Shown here: one piece after another, positions 9,110 to 17,471 of the stretch
Position numbering within the stretch: the first letter of the stretch is position 1
How the letters are laid out: each line of letters begins with the position of its first letter
From: Burkholderiales bacterium JOSHI_001
Lineage (GTDB): Bacteria > Pseudomonadota > Gammaproteobacteria > Burkholderiales > Burkholderiaceae_C
DNA length: 64,000 nucleotides
Reading direction: 5' to 3'
NCBI GenBank assembly: GCA_000244995.1
Contig: CM001438.1
Coordinates: 4,444,096 to 4,508,095 of the forward strand
Position numbers and translations under genes: made by a program
The notes under the pieces: model-generated
The model's database searches: none
What the model saw: only the letters and a program-made list of their open reading frames with translations
Told to the model about the DNA's origin: nothing

Positions 9110-10678
9110 TCAAAGTTCCCGGCGGCTCATCAGGCCGGCGATGTGGTCGGCCTGGCGGATGGCCAGGGTGACGATAGTGAGCGTGGGGTTTTCCGCTGCG
9201 CCGGTGGTGAACTGGCTGCCGTCGGAGATGAACAGGTTGGGCACGTCGTGCGTGCGGCCGAACTTGTTGCAGACGCTGTCGGCCGGGTTGTTGCCCATGC
9301 GGCAGGTGCCCAGGTTGTGGGTGGACGGGTAGGGCGGCGTGCGGAAGGTGCGGATGGCACCGGCGGCTTTGTACACCTTCTCTCCCTGCGCGAACGCATG
9401 GTTGCGCATGGCAATGTCGTTGTCATGGTCGTCGAAGTGGACGTTGGGCACCGGGTTGCCGTATTTGTCCTTGACCTTGGGGTTCAGGGTCACGCGGTTG
9501 TTGGCGCGCGGCATGTCTTCGCCCACCAGCCACATGCCGGCCAGGTGGGTGTAGTGGTCCATCCACCAGGCGAAGTCGGCGCCCCAGCCACCGGGGTTCA
9601 GGAAGGCCGCCATGAAGGGAATGCCCAACGCCAGGGTCTCCAGTTCGTAGCCACCGGCAAACCCGCGCTTGGGGTTGTGGCCCGCTTCGTCGCGGATGAT
9701 GCCGGCCATGGTGGTGCCACGGTACATGTGCACCGGGTCCTTGAAGGCGGCATAGACCGAACCCGTCATGTGGCGCATGTAGTTGCGCCCCACCTGGCCG
9801 GACGAATTGGCCAGGCCGTCAGGGAACTTGGGCGACGCCGACAGCAGCAGCAGGCGCGGGGTCTCGATCGAATTGCCGGCCACGCAGACCACGCGCGCTT
9901 TCTGGCGCTGCTGGGCGCCGGTCTTGTCGGCATAGACCACGGCCGTGGCCTTGCCGGCGTCGTCGTGCTCGATGCGCAGCACATGGCTTTCGGGCCGCAG
10001 GTCCAGCTTGCCGGTGGCTTCGGCGGCGGGCAGTTCGGTGTACAGCGTGCTCCACTTGGCGCCGCTCTTGCAACCCTGGAAGCAGAAGCCCAGTTGCATG
10101 CAGCGCCCCCGGCCATGGCGCGGCTGGCTGTTGATGGCCATGTTGCCGGTGTGCACCTCCTTGTAGCCCAGCTTCTTGGCCCCGGCGTACATCACTTTGA
10201 AGTTGTTGTTGCCCGGCAGGCCGGGGATGCCATTGGTGCGCGTCACCCCCATCTTGTCCTCGGCCTTGTCGTACCAGGGGGCCATTTCCTGCAGGGTCAC
10301 GGGCCAGTCGGCCAGGTTGGCGCCAGCGATGTCGCCGTAGGTGGTCTTCACCTTGAACTCATGCTCCTGGAAGCGCAGCGACGCGCCGGCCCAGTGCGTG
10401 GTGGTGCCGCCCACGGTCTTGCAGATCCAGGCGGGCAGGCCGGAGAAATCTTTCGCCACGCGCCAGCTGCCCGAGGTGGTGCGTGGGTCCAGCCAGGCCA
10501 GCTGCGAGAAGGACTTCCACTCGTCGTTGATGAAGCTGGCGCTGGACTGCACCGCGCCGGCCTCCAGCACCACCACCTTCACGCCCTTCTGGCACAGCTC
10601 GTTGGCCAGCGTGCCGCCGCCGGCCCCGGAGCCGATGATGACCACCACCGAGTCGTCGTTGAAATCGAATTGGGCCAT
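9110..10678 (-). CDS. GMC-family FAD-dependent oxidoreductase (sugar/alcohol dehydrogenase large subunit)
   Basis: A 522-residue flavoprotein. The FAD Rossmann motif GSGAGGGTLANELCQKG lies at about residues 13-30, followed by VVVLEAGA. A cluster CMQLGFCFQGCKSGAKWS in the middle resembles the Cys-rich part of gluconate 2-dehydrogenase-like enzymes. The GMC_oxred_C domain carries HNLGTCRMG (catalytic His region) and AAENPTLTIVTLAIR. Such enzymes oxidise sugars or alcohols and pass electrons to a small subunit and cytochrome c. The gene for a Tat-exported small subunit lies just upstream, and a cytochrome c gene ends the operon. The start ATG at 10678 has GGAGA upstream. No signal peptide is present, so export probably occurs by piggy-back on the Tat-exported partner. 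Confidence 0.92.
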   Translation of the reverse strand: MAQFDFNDDSVVVIIGSGAGGGTLANELCQKGVKVVVLEAGAVQSSASFINDEWKSFSQLAWLDPRTTSGSWRVAKDFSGLPAWICKTVGGTTTHWAGASLRFQEHEFKVKTTYGDIAGANLADWPVTLQEMAPWYDKAEDKMGVTRTNGIPGLPGNNNFKVMYAGAKKLGYKEVHTGNMAINSQPRHGRGRCMQLGFCFQGCKSGAKWSTLYTELPAAEATGKLDLRPESHVLRIEHDDAGKATAVVYADKTGAQQRQKARVVCVAGNSIETPRLLLLSASPKFPDGLANSSGQVGRNYMRHMTGSVYAAFKDPVHMYRGTTMAGIIRDEAGHNPKRGFAGGYELETLALGIPFMAAFLNPGGWGADFAWWMDHYTHLAGMWLVGEDMPRANNRVTLNPKVKDKYGNPVPNVHFDDHDNDIAMRNHAFAQGEKVYKAAGAIRTFRTPPYPSTHNLGTCRMGNNPADSVCNKFGRTHDVPNLFISDGSQFTTGAAENPTLTIVTLAIRQADHIAGLMSRREL

Positions 10679-10769
10679 GTGAGGTGTCTCCGAACGACGT
10701 TGCGGGCGCCCTTCAGCGGGCGCCACGGAACAAGGGGAAGAAGGCGCCGCGCCAAGGGCGGCGCGACGG

Positions 10770-11396
10770 TCAGCCCAGGTAGGGCTTGGGGCTGGCCGCG
10801 GCGGGCGGCGCGGGCAACCACTTCAGGTCCTGGAAGCCACGGGTGATGTAGCCACCCTTTTCCCAGGCCGAGCCCGGGTAGCCGAACACGGCATAGGCCA
10901 TGTCGTTGTCGTACAGGCTGGTGATGCACTTGCCGCGCACCGCGCCGAAGAAGGGGCTGCCTTCGATGGCCTTCACCGCGGCCAGGCGCTTGGCTTCGGA
11001 CGCGCGGGCGAAGCTGCCGCCCACCGCCTGGTTCAGCGCCGCGATGCCGTCCTTCAGCAGCGTGGCGGTGGCCGCGTCGCCCGCCGCCGCGGCGTCCAGG
11101 TCCTTGGCCAGCAGCGCGTACACCGCGTCGGGCAGCTTCTTGTGCGGGTACAGGGTGCGGCCCATCTTCATGAGCGCTTCACCCTCGGCCTTGGACAGCA
11201 GCTTCAGCTCCAGGGCCCACACCGGCGACGGCGCCAGCAGCGCGATCGGGGTGCCGGCCACCAGGGTGCCCATCAGGATGCCGCTGCCCTTCAAGAAACC
11301 GCGCCGCGCCAGCGGCAGGTTCTGCTTGGGAACTTCTCCGGACGGCTCTTCGCATTCACCACCCTGGGGCAGGGCGGCGAGGGGAATCACGCGCAT
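10770..11396 (-). CDS. Gluconate 2-dehydrogenase subunit 3-like protein, Tat-exported
   Basis: A 208-residue small subunit of a membrane-linked flavin dehydrogenase. A twin-arginine signal (LARRGFLKGSGILMG, about residues 29-43) precedes a hydrophobic stretch and a cleavage region near PVWA. The mature part has the subunit-3 pattern with RTLYPHKKLPDAVYALLAKDLD and ends in an aromatic-rich segment (AVFGYPGSAWEKGGYITRGF). In known relatives this subunit carries the flavoprotein across the membrane as a folded pair, which fits the signal-less GMC gene 91 bases downstream. The start ATG at 11396 is favoured over an in-frame ATG 24 bases earlier, because AGGAG lies the right distance ahead of it. 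It is the first gene of the leftward unit. Confidence 0.88.
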   Translation of the reverse strand: MRVIPLAALPQGGECEEPSGEVPKQNLPLARRGFLKGSGILMGTLVAGTPIALLAPSPVWALELKLLSKAEGEALMKMGRTLYPHKKLPDAVYALLAKDLDAAAAGDAATATLLKDGIAALNQAVGGSFARASEAKRLAAVKAIEGSPFFGAVRGKCITSLYDNDMAYAVFGYPGSAWEKGGYITRGFQDLKWLPAPPAAASPKPYLG

Positions 11397-11586
11397 GACT
11401 TGTCTCCTAGCGGTGTGCATGGGAGGCTATGGCTGCCCCCCTTGGAAACCAGTATTTCACCGGCCCCGCACCGCAGGGTGATAGTTGGCTACTTACGCGG
11501 GAATGCCCCACCCCGTGCTAGTGCGGATGGACAAGACAGGGGCATGGACAAGGTGCGGGGCCCGCGGCGGGCGCCCCACCGAAGTG

Positions 11587-12261
11587 CTAGGCCGCGCGGC
11601 GCGGGCGGCCCGTGGCCGGGGACTCGGCCGAGGCGTTGGCCGCCGCCCAGTGGCGCTGGAATTCCATGAAGGCCGACTCGCTGTCCTCGTCCACCTGCAG
11701 CTTGTTGGGGGCGACAAAGACCGACAAGGTCTGCTCCTTGGCTTCGCGCACCTTCAGCCTTTCCTTCACTTCCACCGACAGCGACGAACGCAGGTAGGCC
11801 AGCCCCGGCGAGGACCAGTCGTTCACCAGCGTTTCCAACTGGGCCAGGGCCTGCTCCAGCAGTTCGATCGGCAGTTGGCGAGGGGCGCGCGGGCCGTGCT
11901 TGGCGATGGCCTTTTCCAGCACCCCCAGGTGGCGGAAAACGCGGCGCGACGCGGCATGCCGCGACAGCACTTCGCTCAGCGCGCCAAGTGCGTCTTTCCA
12001 CAACTGGCGCTGGCCGGGGTCGGTGAGGGGCGCCGACAAGGTGCTGTGCGCGTCATCGGCCATGGCGGTGTGTGCAAAGCCCGAATCGGTGACGGTGCTG
12101 GGCGCCGGCGCCCGGCGCCCGTTGCGACGCGCCGAGGCGCGCGACGACCTGGGCTTGCGGGAGAAAAAGGCCTGCACCCGCAGCCACCAGCCGGGCGCGC
12201 GGCCGGCCGCGGGTTCGCCTTCTTTGGAGGAGTCTGTGCTTGCGTTCGCCGAGACCGCCAT
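11587..12261 (-). CDS. Uncharacterised 224-residue protein
   Basis: I do not recognise the family. The start chosen (ATG at 12261) gives MAVSANASTDSSKEGEPAAG, a low-complexity N-terminus, followed by a Trp/Arg-rich stretch (WWLRVQAFFSRKPRSSRASARRNGRR, split here by my reading into hydrophobic and basic halves) and then a mainly helical region from about residue 90 to 210. That region contains ELLEQALAQLETLVNDWSS and SVEVKERLKVREAKEQTLSV. There is no signal peptide or full membrane segment. The composition suggests a soluble helical protein with a basic linker. It is transcribed in the same direction as the receiver-CheX gene, 195 bases downstream of it, but a shared role is only a guess. Codon use looks like its neighbours, so it is probably real. 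Confidence 0.6.
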   Translation of the reverse strand: MAVSANASTDSSKEGEPAAGRAPGWWLRVQAFFSRKPRSSRASARRNGRRAPAPSTVTDSGFAHTAMADDAHSTLSAPLTDPGQRQLWKDALGALSEVLSRHAASRRVFRHLGVLEKAIAKHGPRAPRQLPIELLEQALAQLETLVNDWSSPGLAYLRSSLSVEVKERLKVREAKEQTLSVFVAPNKLQVDEDSESAFMEFQRHWAAANASAESPATGRPRRAA

Positions 12262-12455
12262 GGTGTTGCCGCTGTGGTTGAACCTGTGCCTGGATTGCGC
12301 CGGGATGCGGGGGCCCCAAGGCCTTGCACCGGCATGCGTGGCATCGTGACACAGCCGCTGAGCGGGCGGTGGCAGCCGCCCGGCGGAATCTGCCCACAAT
12401 CTCTCGTTTGCCGCGATTTCCCGCGCGGCCCGCCCTCAAGCCTGGGCGCGGAGGG

Positions 12456-13424
12456 TCAGAACAGTTCCAGCTCGCCGGCCTTGAACAGGGCGTCCATGGC
12501 GCCCTCGTTTTCCTTGAACTTGTCCGGCATCCAGTGCAGGTTGAAGACGAAGCGCTGGTCGAACACCACCTGCGCCGCGTCGGCCCGGCCCGGGTCGCGC
12601 AGCACGTAGCGGAAGCACAGCTGCGGGTCTTCCGAGCCAAAGCTGATGTAGCGGTGCAGGTGGTTCACGATGATGGGCACCTGGGTGATGTGGCCGTCCA
12701 GCGGCTCGTCGCTGACGTAGCGGTTCTTGAAGGTGCCCCAGACCAGGTTGGTCAGCTCGCCCAGCAGGTTGTTCACGTCTCGGAAGCTGTCGAATTCGCT
12801 GGGCAGCAGGGTCTTCTCGGCGCGCACAAAGTCCAGCAGTGCCTGTTCCTGGGTCTGCAGCAGCAGGTAGCCGCGGCACCAGTTGCTTTCCAGCGGGATC
12901 AGGCTGAAGAGCTCGCCAAAGATGATGCGGTCGCGCACCACGTAGGGCGCGGCCACGTCGATCTGCACGCCGACGAACTGGCTTTCCAGCGCCGCCACGG
13001 TCAGCTCCATGATGCCGCGCACCAGGGCCTGCGGGTACACCAGGCTGAAGATGCACTTTTCCAGCACGCCGCGCAGGCGCTGCATGTTGGCGCTGGTGTA
13101 GGCGCCGCGGATCATGCCGCGGTCGCTGGGCGACAGGTCGTGCAGGGTCTCGGCCTGGCCGCGTCGCAGCAGCAGCGGCAGCTCCGGCCGGGCTTCGTGG
13201 ATGGTGCGCGCCAGGGGCAGGCCGGCACCGGGGCCGCCGAAGTCCTCGCCGATGAAAATGGCGCCCAGGTCCACGTTGCTGCGCAGCACCGTCATCACGT
13301 GGTCACCGTGCGGTTTCAGCGCCACCAGGTGGTTGTCTTCGCAGAAGGCCTTGATGTGTTCCTGCGCGGCGGGGTCGTCTTCCAGCACCAGCACCTTGGA
13401 CGAGAGTTGGGCGTGTTCGGTCAT
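12456..13424 (-). CDS. Degenerate receiver fused to a CheX-type phosphatase domain
   Basis: A 322-residue cytoplasmic protein. Residues 10-125 form a receiver-like domain with the acidic pair E16-D17. At the phosphorylation strand it reads AIFIGEDF, with D61 the only candidate, and the conserved Lys is replaced (AYTSAN at 109-113). It may therefore not be phosphorylated. Residues about 130-320 resemble CheX, the CheY-P phosphatase family, with the E-x-x-N active-site pair as E223 and N226 in LLGELTNLVWG. The likely job is control of a CheY-like response regulator, perhaps in chemotaxis or surface behaviour. The start at 13424 places the receiver normally. The nearest chemotaxis gene is the MCP at 15.5 kb. 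Confidence 0.75.
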   Translation of the reverse strand: MTEHAQLSSKVLVLEDDPAAQEHIKAFCEDNHLVALKPHGDHVMTVLRSNVDLGAIFIGEDFGGPGAGLPLARTIHEARPELPLLLRRGQAETLHDLSPSDRGMIRGAYTSANMQRLRGVLEKCIFSLVYPQALVRGIMELTVAALESQFVGVQIDVAAPYVVRDRIIFGELFSLIPLESNWCRGYLLLQTQEQALLDFVRAEKTLLPSEFDSFRDVNNLLGELTNLVWGTFKNRYVSDEPLDGHITQVPIIVNHLHRYISFGSEDPQLCFRYVLRDPGRADAAQVVFDQRFVFNLHWMPDKFKENEGAMDALFKAGELELF

Positions 13425-13533
13425 GGGCGCGCGGCGGCGGTAATCAAAGGTTGCCGATGCTCACCCGCCACCCGCCGGTGCGGTGGCCCGAGTTGGGGTG
13501 AAATGGCCGGCTTTCTCCGGCTCAAGTTCCACC

Positions 13534-14337
13534 ATGCCCATCGGCCCGCAACGCATCGTCTGCCTCACCGAGGAACCCACCGAGCTGCTGTACGCGCTGG
13601 GCCAGCAGCAGCGCATCGTGGGCATCTCGGGCTTCACGGTGCGGCCGGCGCAGGCCCGGGCGGAAAAGCCCCGCGTGTCGGCCTTCACCTCGGCCAAGGT
13701 GGACCGCATCCTGGCGCTGAAGCCGGATCTGGCGATCGGCTTTTCCGACATCCAGGCCGACATCGCTGCCGCGCTGATCCGCGCCGGGGTGGAGGTGTGG
13801 ATCGCCAACCACCGCAGCGTGGCCGGCATCCTGGACTACGTGCAGCGCCTGGGCGCACTGGTGGGTGTGCCCGAGCCCGCCCGCGCCTACGCCGCACAAC
13901 TGGCCGCCGGGGTGGAGCGTGTGCGTGCAGCGGCGGCGGCTTTCCCGCGCCGGCCGCGCGTCTACTTCGAAGAGTGGGACGACCCCCCCATCAGCGCCAT
14001 CGCCTGGGTGAGTGAACTGGTGGGCGTGGCCGGCGGGGAGGACATCTTCCCGCAGCGCGCCGCGTCCTCGCTGGCCACCGGCCGCATCGTGGCCGACCCG
14101 CTGGAGGTGGTGCGCGCAGCGCCGCAGCTCATCATCGGCAGCTGGTGCGGCAAGAAGTTCCGGCCCGAGCGCGTGGCCGCGCGCCCTGGCTGGGCCGACG
14201 TGCCGGCGGTGCGCGATGGCGAACTGCACGAAGTGAAGTCACCGCTGATCCTGCAGCCCGGCCCGGCCGCGCTGACCGACGGGCTGGCCCGCCTGCATGC
14301 GATCATTTGTGGCTGGCATGAACGCCACCCATCCTGA
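13534..14337 (+). CDS. BtuF-like periplasmic-binding-fold protein without a signal peptide
   Basis: A 267-residue protein of the cobalamin/iron-chelate binding fold (PF01497 type). Features are IVCLTEEPTELLYALGQQ at the N-terminus, VSAFTSAKVDRILALKPDLAIGFS, a long connecting helix with ARAYAAQLAAGVERVR, and APQLIIGSWCGKKF near the C-terminus. BtuF-type proteins deliver vitamin B12 or iron chelates to ABC importers. Here no signal peptide or lipobox precedes the domain: the ATG at 13534 starts directly with MPIGPQRIVCLTEE. The only in-frame upstream extension is Pro/Ser-rich, not signal-like. No ABC permease or ATPase is nearby. It may be a cytoplasmic cobalamin-related protein. acuI follows 24 bases downstream. 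Confidence 0.8.
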   Translation: MPIGPQRIVCLTEEPTELLYALGQQQRIVGISGFTVRPAQARAEKPRVSAFTSAKVDRILALKPDLAIGFSDIQADIAAALIRAGVEVWIANHRSVAGILDYVQRLGALVGVPEPARAYAAQLAAGVERVRAAAAAFPRRPRVYFEEWDDPPISAIAWVSELVGVAGGEDIFPQRAASSLATGRIVADPLEVVRAAPQLIIGSWCGKKFRPERVAARPGWADVPAVRDGELHEVKSPLILQPGPAALTDGLARLHAIICGWHERHPS

Positions 14338-14361
14338 TCACAACTTCCCCGGAGACCCGCC

Positions 14362-15348
14362 ATGTTCAAGGCCCTGCTGCTGACCCAGTCCGACGACAAG
14401 AAGACCCAGGCCACGCTGGTGGACATGGACGACGCGCAACTGCCCGCGCGCGACGTGACCGTGAAGGTGGCCTACAGCACCCTGAACTACAAGGACGCGC
14501 TGGCGGTCACCGGCAAGGGCGCGGTGGTGCGCAGCTGGCCGCTGGTGCCGGGCATCGACCTGGCCGGCACGGTGGAATCCAGCCGCCACCCCGACTGGAA
14601 GCCGGGCGACGCGGTGGTGGTCACCGGCTGGGGCCTGGGTGAACAGTTCTGGGGCGGCCTCACCCAGAAGCAGAACCTGGACGCCGGCTGGCTGCTGCGC
14701 ATTCCGGCCCCCTTCACGCCGCGCACGGCCATGGCCGTGGCCACCGCCGGCTTCACCGCCGCGCTGTGCGTGATGGCGCTGCAGAAACACGGCCTGCAGC
14801 CGGGTGACGGCGAGGTGCTGGTCACCGGTGCGGCCGGCGGCGTGGGCTCCATCGCCGTGGCCCTGCTGGCCGGACTGGGCTACACGGTGGTGGCCTCCAC
14901 CGGCCGGGCGGCCGAAGCCGACTACCTGAAGGGCCTGGGCGCAGCGCGCATCGTCGACCGCACCAGCCTGAGCGAGCCCGGCAAACCGCTGCAAAAGGAA
15001 GTGTGGGCCGGCGTGGTGGACACCGTGGGCAGCCACACCCTGGCCAATGCCTGCGCGCAGACCCGCTTCAACGGCGCGGTGGCCGCCTGCGGCCTGGCCC
15101 AGGGCGGCGACTTCCCCACCACGGTGATGCCCTTCATCCTGCGCGGGGTCACGCTGTACGGCATCAACAGCGTGCTGGTGCCCAACCCGCAGCGTGAACA
15201 GGCCTGGGCGCTGATGGCACGCCACCTGGACGCGGCCAAGCTGGACGCCATGGTGCAGGAGGTCGGCCTGAGCGAAGTGGTCGCCTACGCGCCTAGGTTC
15301 CTGGCCGGGCAGGTGCGCGGGCGCACGGTGGTGGACGTGGCGCGCTGA
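14362..15348 (+). CDS. acuI: Acrylyl-CoA reductase-type zinc-free MDR oxidoreductase (AcuI/YhdH)
   Basis: An NADPH-dependent reductase of the medium-chain family; AcuI reduces acryloyl-CoA to propionyl-CoA in the cytoplasm. The 328-residue length and the path MFKALLLTQSDD, then STLNYKDALAVTGKG and LVPGIDLAGTVESS, are characteristic. The nucleotide-binding motif is VTGAAGGVGSIAV (about residues 154-166), and the typical ending SEVVAYAPRFLAGQVRGRTVVDV is present. The catalytic-zinc ligands of alcohol dehydrogenases are absent, as expected. GGAGA lies ahead of the ATG at 14362. The gene follows the BtuF-like gene closely and may share its transcript. A role in 3-hydroxypropionate or DMSP-type metabolism is known for AcuI, but no such genes are here. 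Confidence 0.92.
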   Translation: MFKALLLTQSDDKKTQATLVDMDDAQLPARDVTVKVAYSTLNYKDALAVTGKGAVVRSWPLVPGIDLAGTVESSRHPDWKPGDAVVVTGWGLGEQFWGGLTQKQNLDAGWLLRIPAPFTPRTAMAVATAGFTAALCVMALQKHGLQPGDGEVLVTGAAGGVGSIAVALLAGLGYTVVASTGRAAEADYLKGLGAARIVDRTSLSEPGKPLQKEVWAGVVDTVGSHTLANACAQTRFNGAVAACGLAQGGDFPTTVMPFILRGVTLYGINSVLVPNPQREQAWALMARHLDAAKLDAMVQEVGLSEVVAYAPRFLAGQVRGRTVVDVAR

Positions 15349-15513
15349 GGCCCGTGCGGGCGACCCCGCGCCCCGGCGGCGTGCAGAACTGCGCCGGCAT
15401 CCCACCTCGTTTCGGCGTTTGGAGGCAGACCGGGGCCTCCTATGCTTTCGTTTGCCTGGCCCCGTCGGGGTCCGCTCCGGTGCCGCGCATCGGAGATGCA
15501 AAACGCGGAACGC

Positions 15514-17457
15514 ATGCCCATGTCCTCCCTGTCTTCCCTCCTGTCACGTCTGAAACTGTGGCAAAAGTTCGCCCTGGTGGCCGCCATCGGCTTGGCGCTG
15601 GCGCTGCCCACCGCCGTGATGGTGCTGCGCGATGAACTGGCCAACCTGGCCGCGGCGCACCACGAACAGCAGGGCATGCAGCCGCTGCGCGCGGTGCTGG
15701 CCCTGGTGCAGCAGACCCAGCAGCACCGCGGCCTGAGCGCGGCCGTGCTGTCCGGCGACGACAGCGCTGCCGAGGCCCGCGGTGCCAAGGCGCGCCAGGT
15801 GGAAGAAGCACTGCATCACGCCGAGCAGACCAGTGCGTCCTACACGCGTGATGACCACAGCAAGCGCCGCGCCGATGTGCGACAGGGCTGGACCGCGCTG
15901 CAGCCTGCGGTGGCATCGCGCAGCCTGACCGGCCCGGACAGCTTCGCCCGCCACACCCAGCTGGTGTCCCTGCAACTGGCCTGGCTGACCGACATCAGCC
16001 ACGCCAGCGAACTGATCCTGGACCCCCAGGAGGCCAGCTACCACCTGGTGGCGGCCTCGGTGCAGCCCCTGCCGGCCATCGCCGAAGTGCTGGGCCAGTT
16101 GCGCGCGCGCGGCGCCGCCGCCATCGCCCGCAAGGAAATCGGCCCCGAGGACCGCGCCATGCTGCAGTCCAGCCTGGCCCGGCTGCGCGACCTGCAACTG
16201 CAACTGCAGCAGTCGTTGCACAATGTGGTGCTGAACGCCCCGGCCCTGCATGCCGTGCTGTCCCAGCCCATCCAGCAGTCGCAACAGGCCGTCGAAGGCG
16301 CGGCCCGCCTGGTGCGCGACAAGCTGCTGCCCGGCACGGCGCCGCAGATCGACCGGCCCGCGTACTGGGCCGAGATCACCGCCGCGATCGACGCGCAGTT
16401 CAAGCTGATCGACCTGTCCATGGCACAGCTGCAGACCACGCTGGACGCCCGCGTGGCGGCGACCCGCGGCACCGTGGGTCTGCTGCTTGGCCTGGGCCTG
16501 CTGCTGCTGGCCGCGGGCGCATGGATCATCGTGTCGGTGGTGCGCAGCACCCAGGCGGCCGTGCAGGACACCTTGGGACTGGCCCAGGCCATGGCGCAGG
16601 GCGACCTCAGCCGCCGCATCAGCCACACCGGCCCGGACGAACTGGGCCAGATGGCCCTGGCACTGAACCAGGCCACCGCCTCGCTGGGCACCCTGGTGGC
16701 CGACCTGAAGTCCACCAGCCAGGCCGTGGCCAGCGCCGCCGAGCAGATCGCCAATGGCAATGCCGACCTGTCGACCCGAACCGAACAGACCGCCAGCAAC
16801 CTGGAGCAGACCGCATCGGCCATGCACCAGATCCACGCCACGCTCAACGCCAGCGCCGACACCGCGCGCCAGGCCTCGCAGCTGGCCGACAGCGCCAGCG
16901 GCGTGGCCACGCGCGGCGGCGACGTGGTGGGCCAGGTGGTCAGCACCATGGGCGAGATCCACGCCAGCGCGCGCAAGATCACCGACATCATCGGCACCAT
17001 CGACGGCATCGCCTTCCAGACCAACATCCTGGCGCTGAACGCGGCGGTGGAAGCCGCCCGTGCGGGTGAACAGGGCCGCGGCTTCGCGGTGGTGGCCGGA
17101 GAAGTGCGCAGCCTGGCGCAGCGCAGCGCCACCGCGGCGCGCGAGATCAAGGCCTTGATCGCCGACAGCTCCGACCGCGTGGAAGCCGGCAGCCAGCTGG
17201 TGGCCGAAGCCGGCAAGACCATGGGCGAGATCGTGACCCAAGTTCGGCGTGTGAATGACCTGATCGGCGAGATCGGGTCCGCCACGCAGGAACAGACCCA
17301 GGGCGTGGGCGAAGTCAATGCGGCCGTGAGCCAGCTGGACCACCACACGCAGCAGAACGCTGCGCTGGTGGAAGAGTCGGCCGCTGCCGCCGAAAGCCTG
17401 CGCCAGCAGGCCCAGGCGCTGATGGCGGCAATGCAGCATTTCCGCCTGGCCGCCTGA
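15514..17457 (+). CDS. Methyl-accepting chemotaxis protein with a NIT-like sensor region
   Basis: A 647-residue transmembrane chemoreceptor. TM1 lies at about residues 17-36 ([20 protein letters not shown]). A large periplasmic helical region with [20 protein letters not shown] resembles nitrate/nitrite-sensing NIT-type domains. TM2 is at about 315-340, then a HAMP domain and a cytoplasmic signalling domain follow, with the invariant hairpin tip [27 protein letters not shown]. It signals to CheA/CheW, which are not in the window. No C-terminal CheR-tethering pentapeptide is seen. Several in-frame starts exist (15442, 15496, 15514, 15520). I prefer 15514 or 15520 because they sit just before the first membrane segment; the exact start is uncertain. 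It converges on arginase. Confidence 0.92.
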   Translation: MPMSSLSSLLSRLKLWQKFALVAAIGLALALPTAVMVLRDELANLAAAHHEQQGMQPLRAVLALVQQTQQHRGLSAAVLSGDDSAAEARGAKARQVEEALHHAEQTSASYTRDDHSKRRADVRQGWTALQPAVASRSLTGPDSFARHTQLVSLQLAWLTDISHASELILDPQEASYHLVAASVQPLPAIAEVLGQLRARGAAAIARKEIGPEDRAMLQSSLARLRDLQLQLQQSLHNVVLNAPALHAVLSQPIQQSQQAVEGAARLVRDKLLPGTAPQIDRPAYWAEITAAIDAQFKLIDLSMAQLQTTLDARVAATRGTVGLLLGLGLLLLAAGAWIIVSVVRSTQAAVQDTLGLAQAMAQGDLSRRISHTGPDELGQMALALNQATASLGTLVADLKSTSQAVASAAEQIANGNADLSTRTEQTASNLEQTASAMHQIHATLNASADTARQASQLADSASGVATRGGDVVGQVVSTMGEIHASARKITDIIGTIDGIAFQTNILALNAAVEAARAGEQGRGFAVVAGEVRSLAQRSATAAREIKALIADSSDRVEAGSQLVAEAGKTMGEIVTQVRRVNDLIGEIGSATQEQTQGVGEVNAAVSQLDHHTQQNAALVEESAAAAESLRQQAQALMAAMQHFRLAA

Positions 17458-17471
17458 GGCCGGCGCGGCCT

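Noticed and set aside
12364-12382. GGGCGG-TGGCAG-CCGCCC hairpin downstream of the receiver-CheX gene as a terminator
   Set aside because: No T tract follows on either strand. GC-rich stems of this kind are common by chance here.
13526-13533. A TCAAGTTC block ahead of the BtuF-like start
   Set aside because: It lies directly at the start codon and has no -10 partner downstream.
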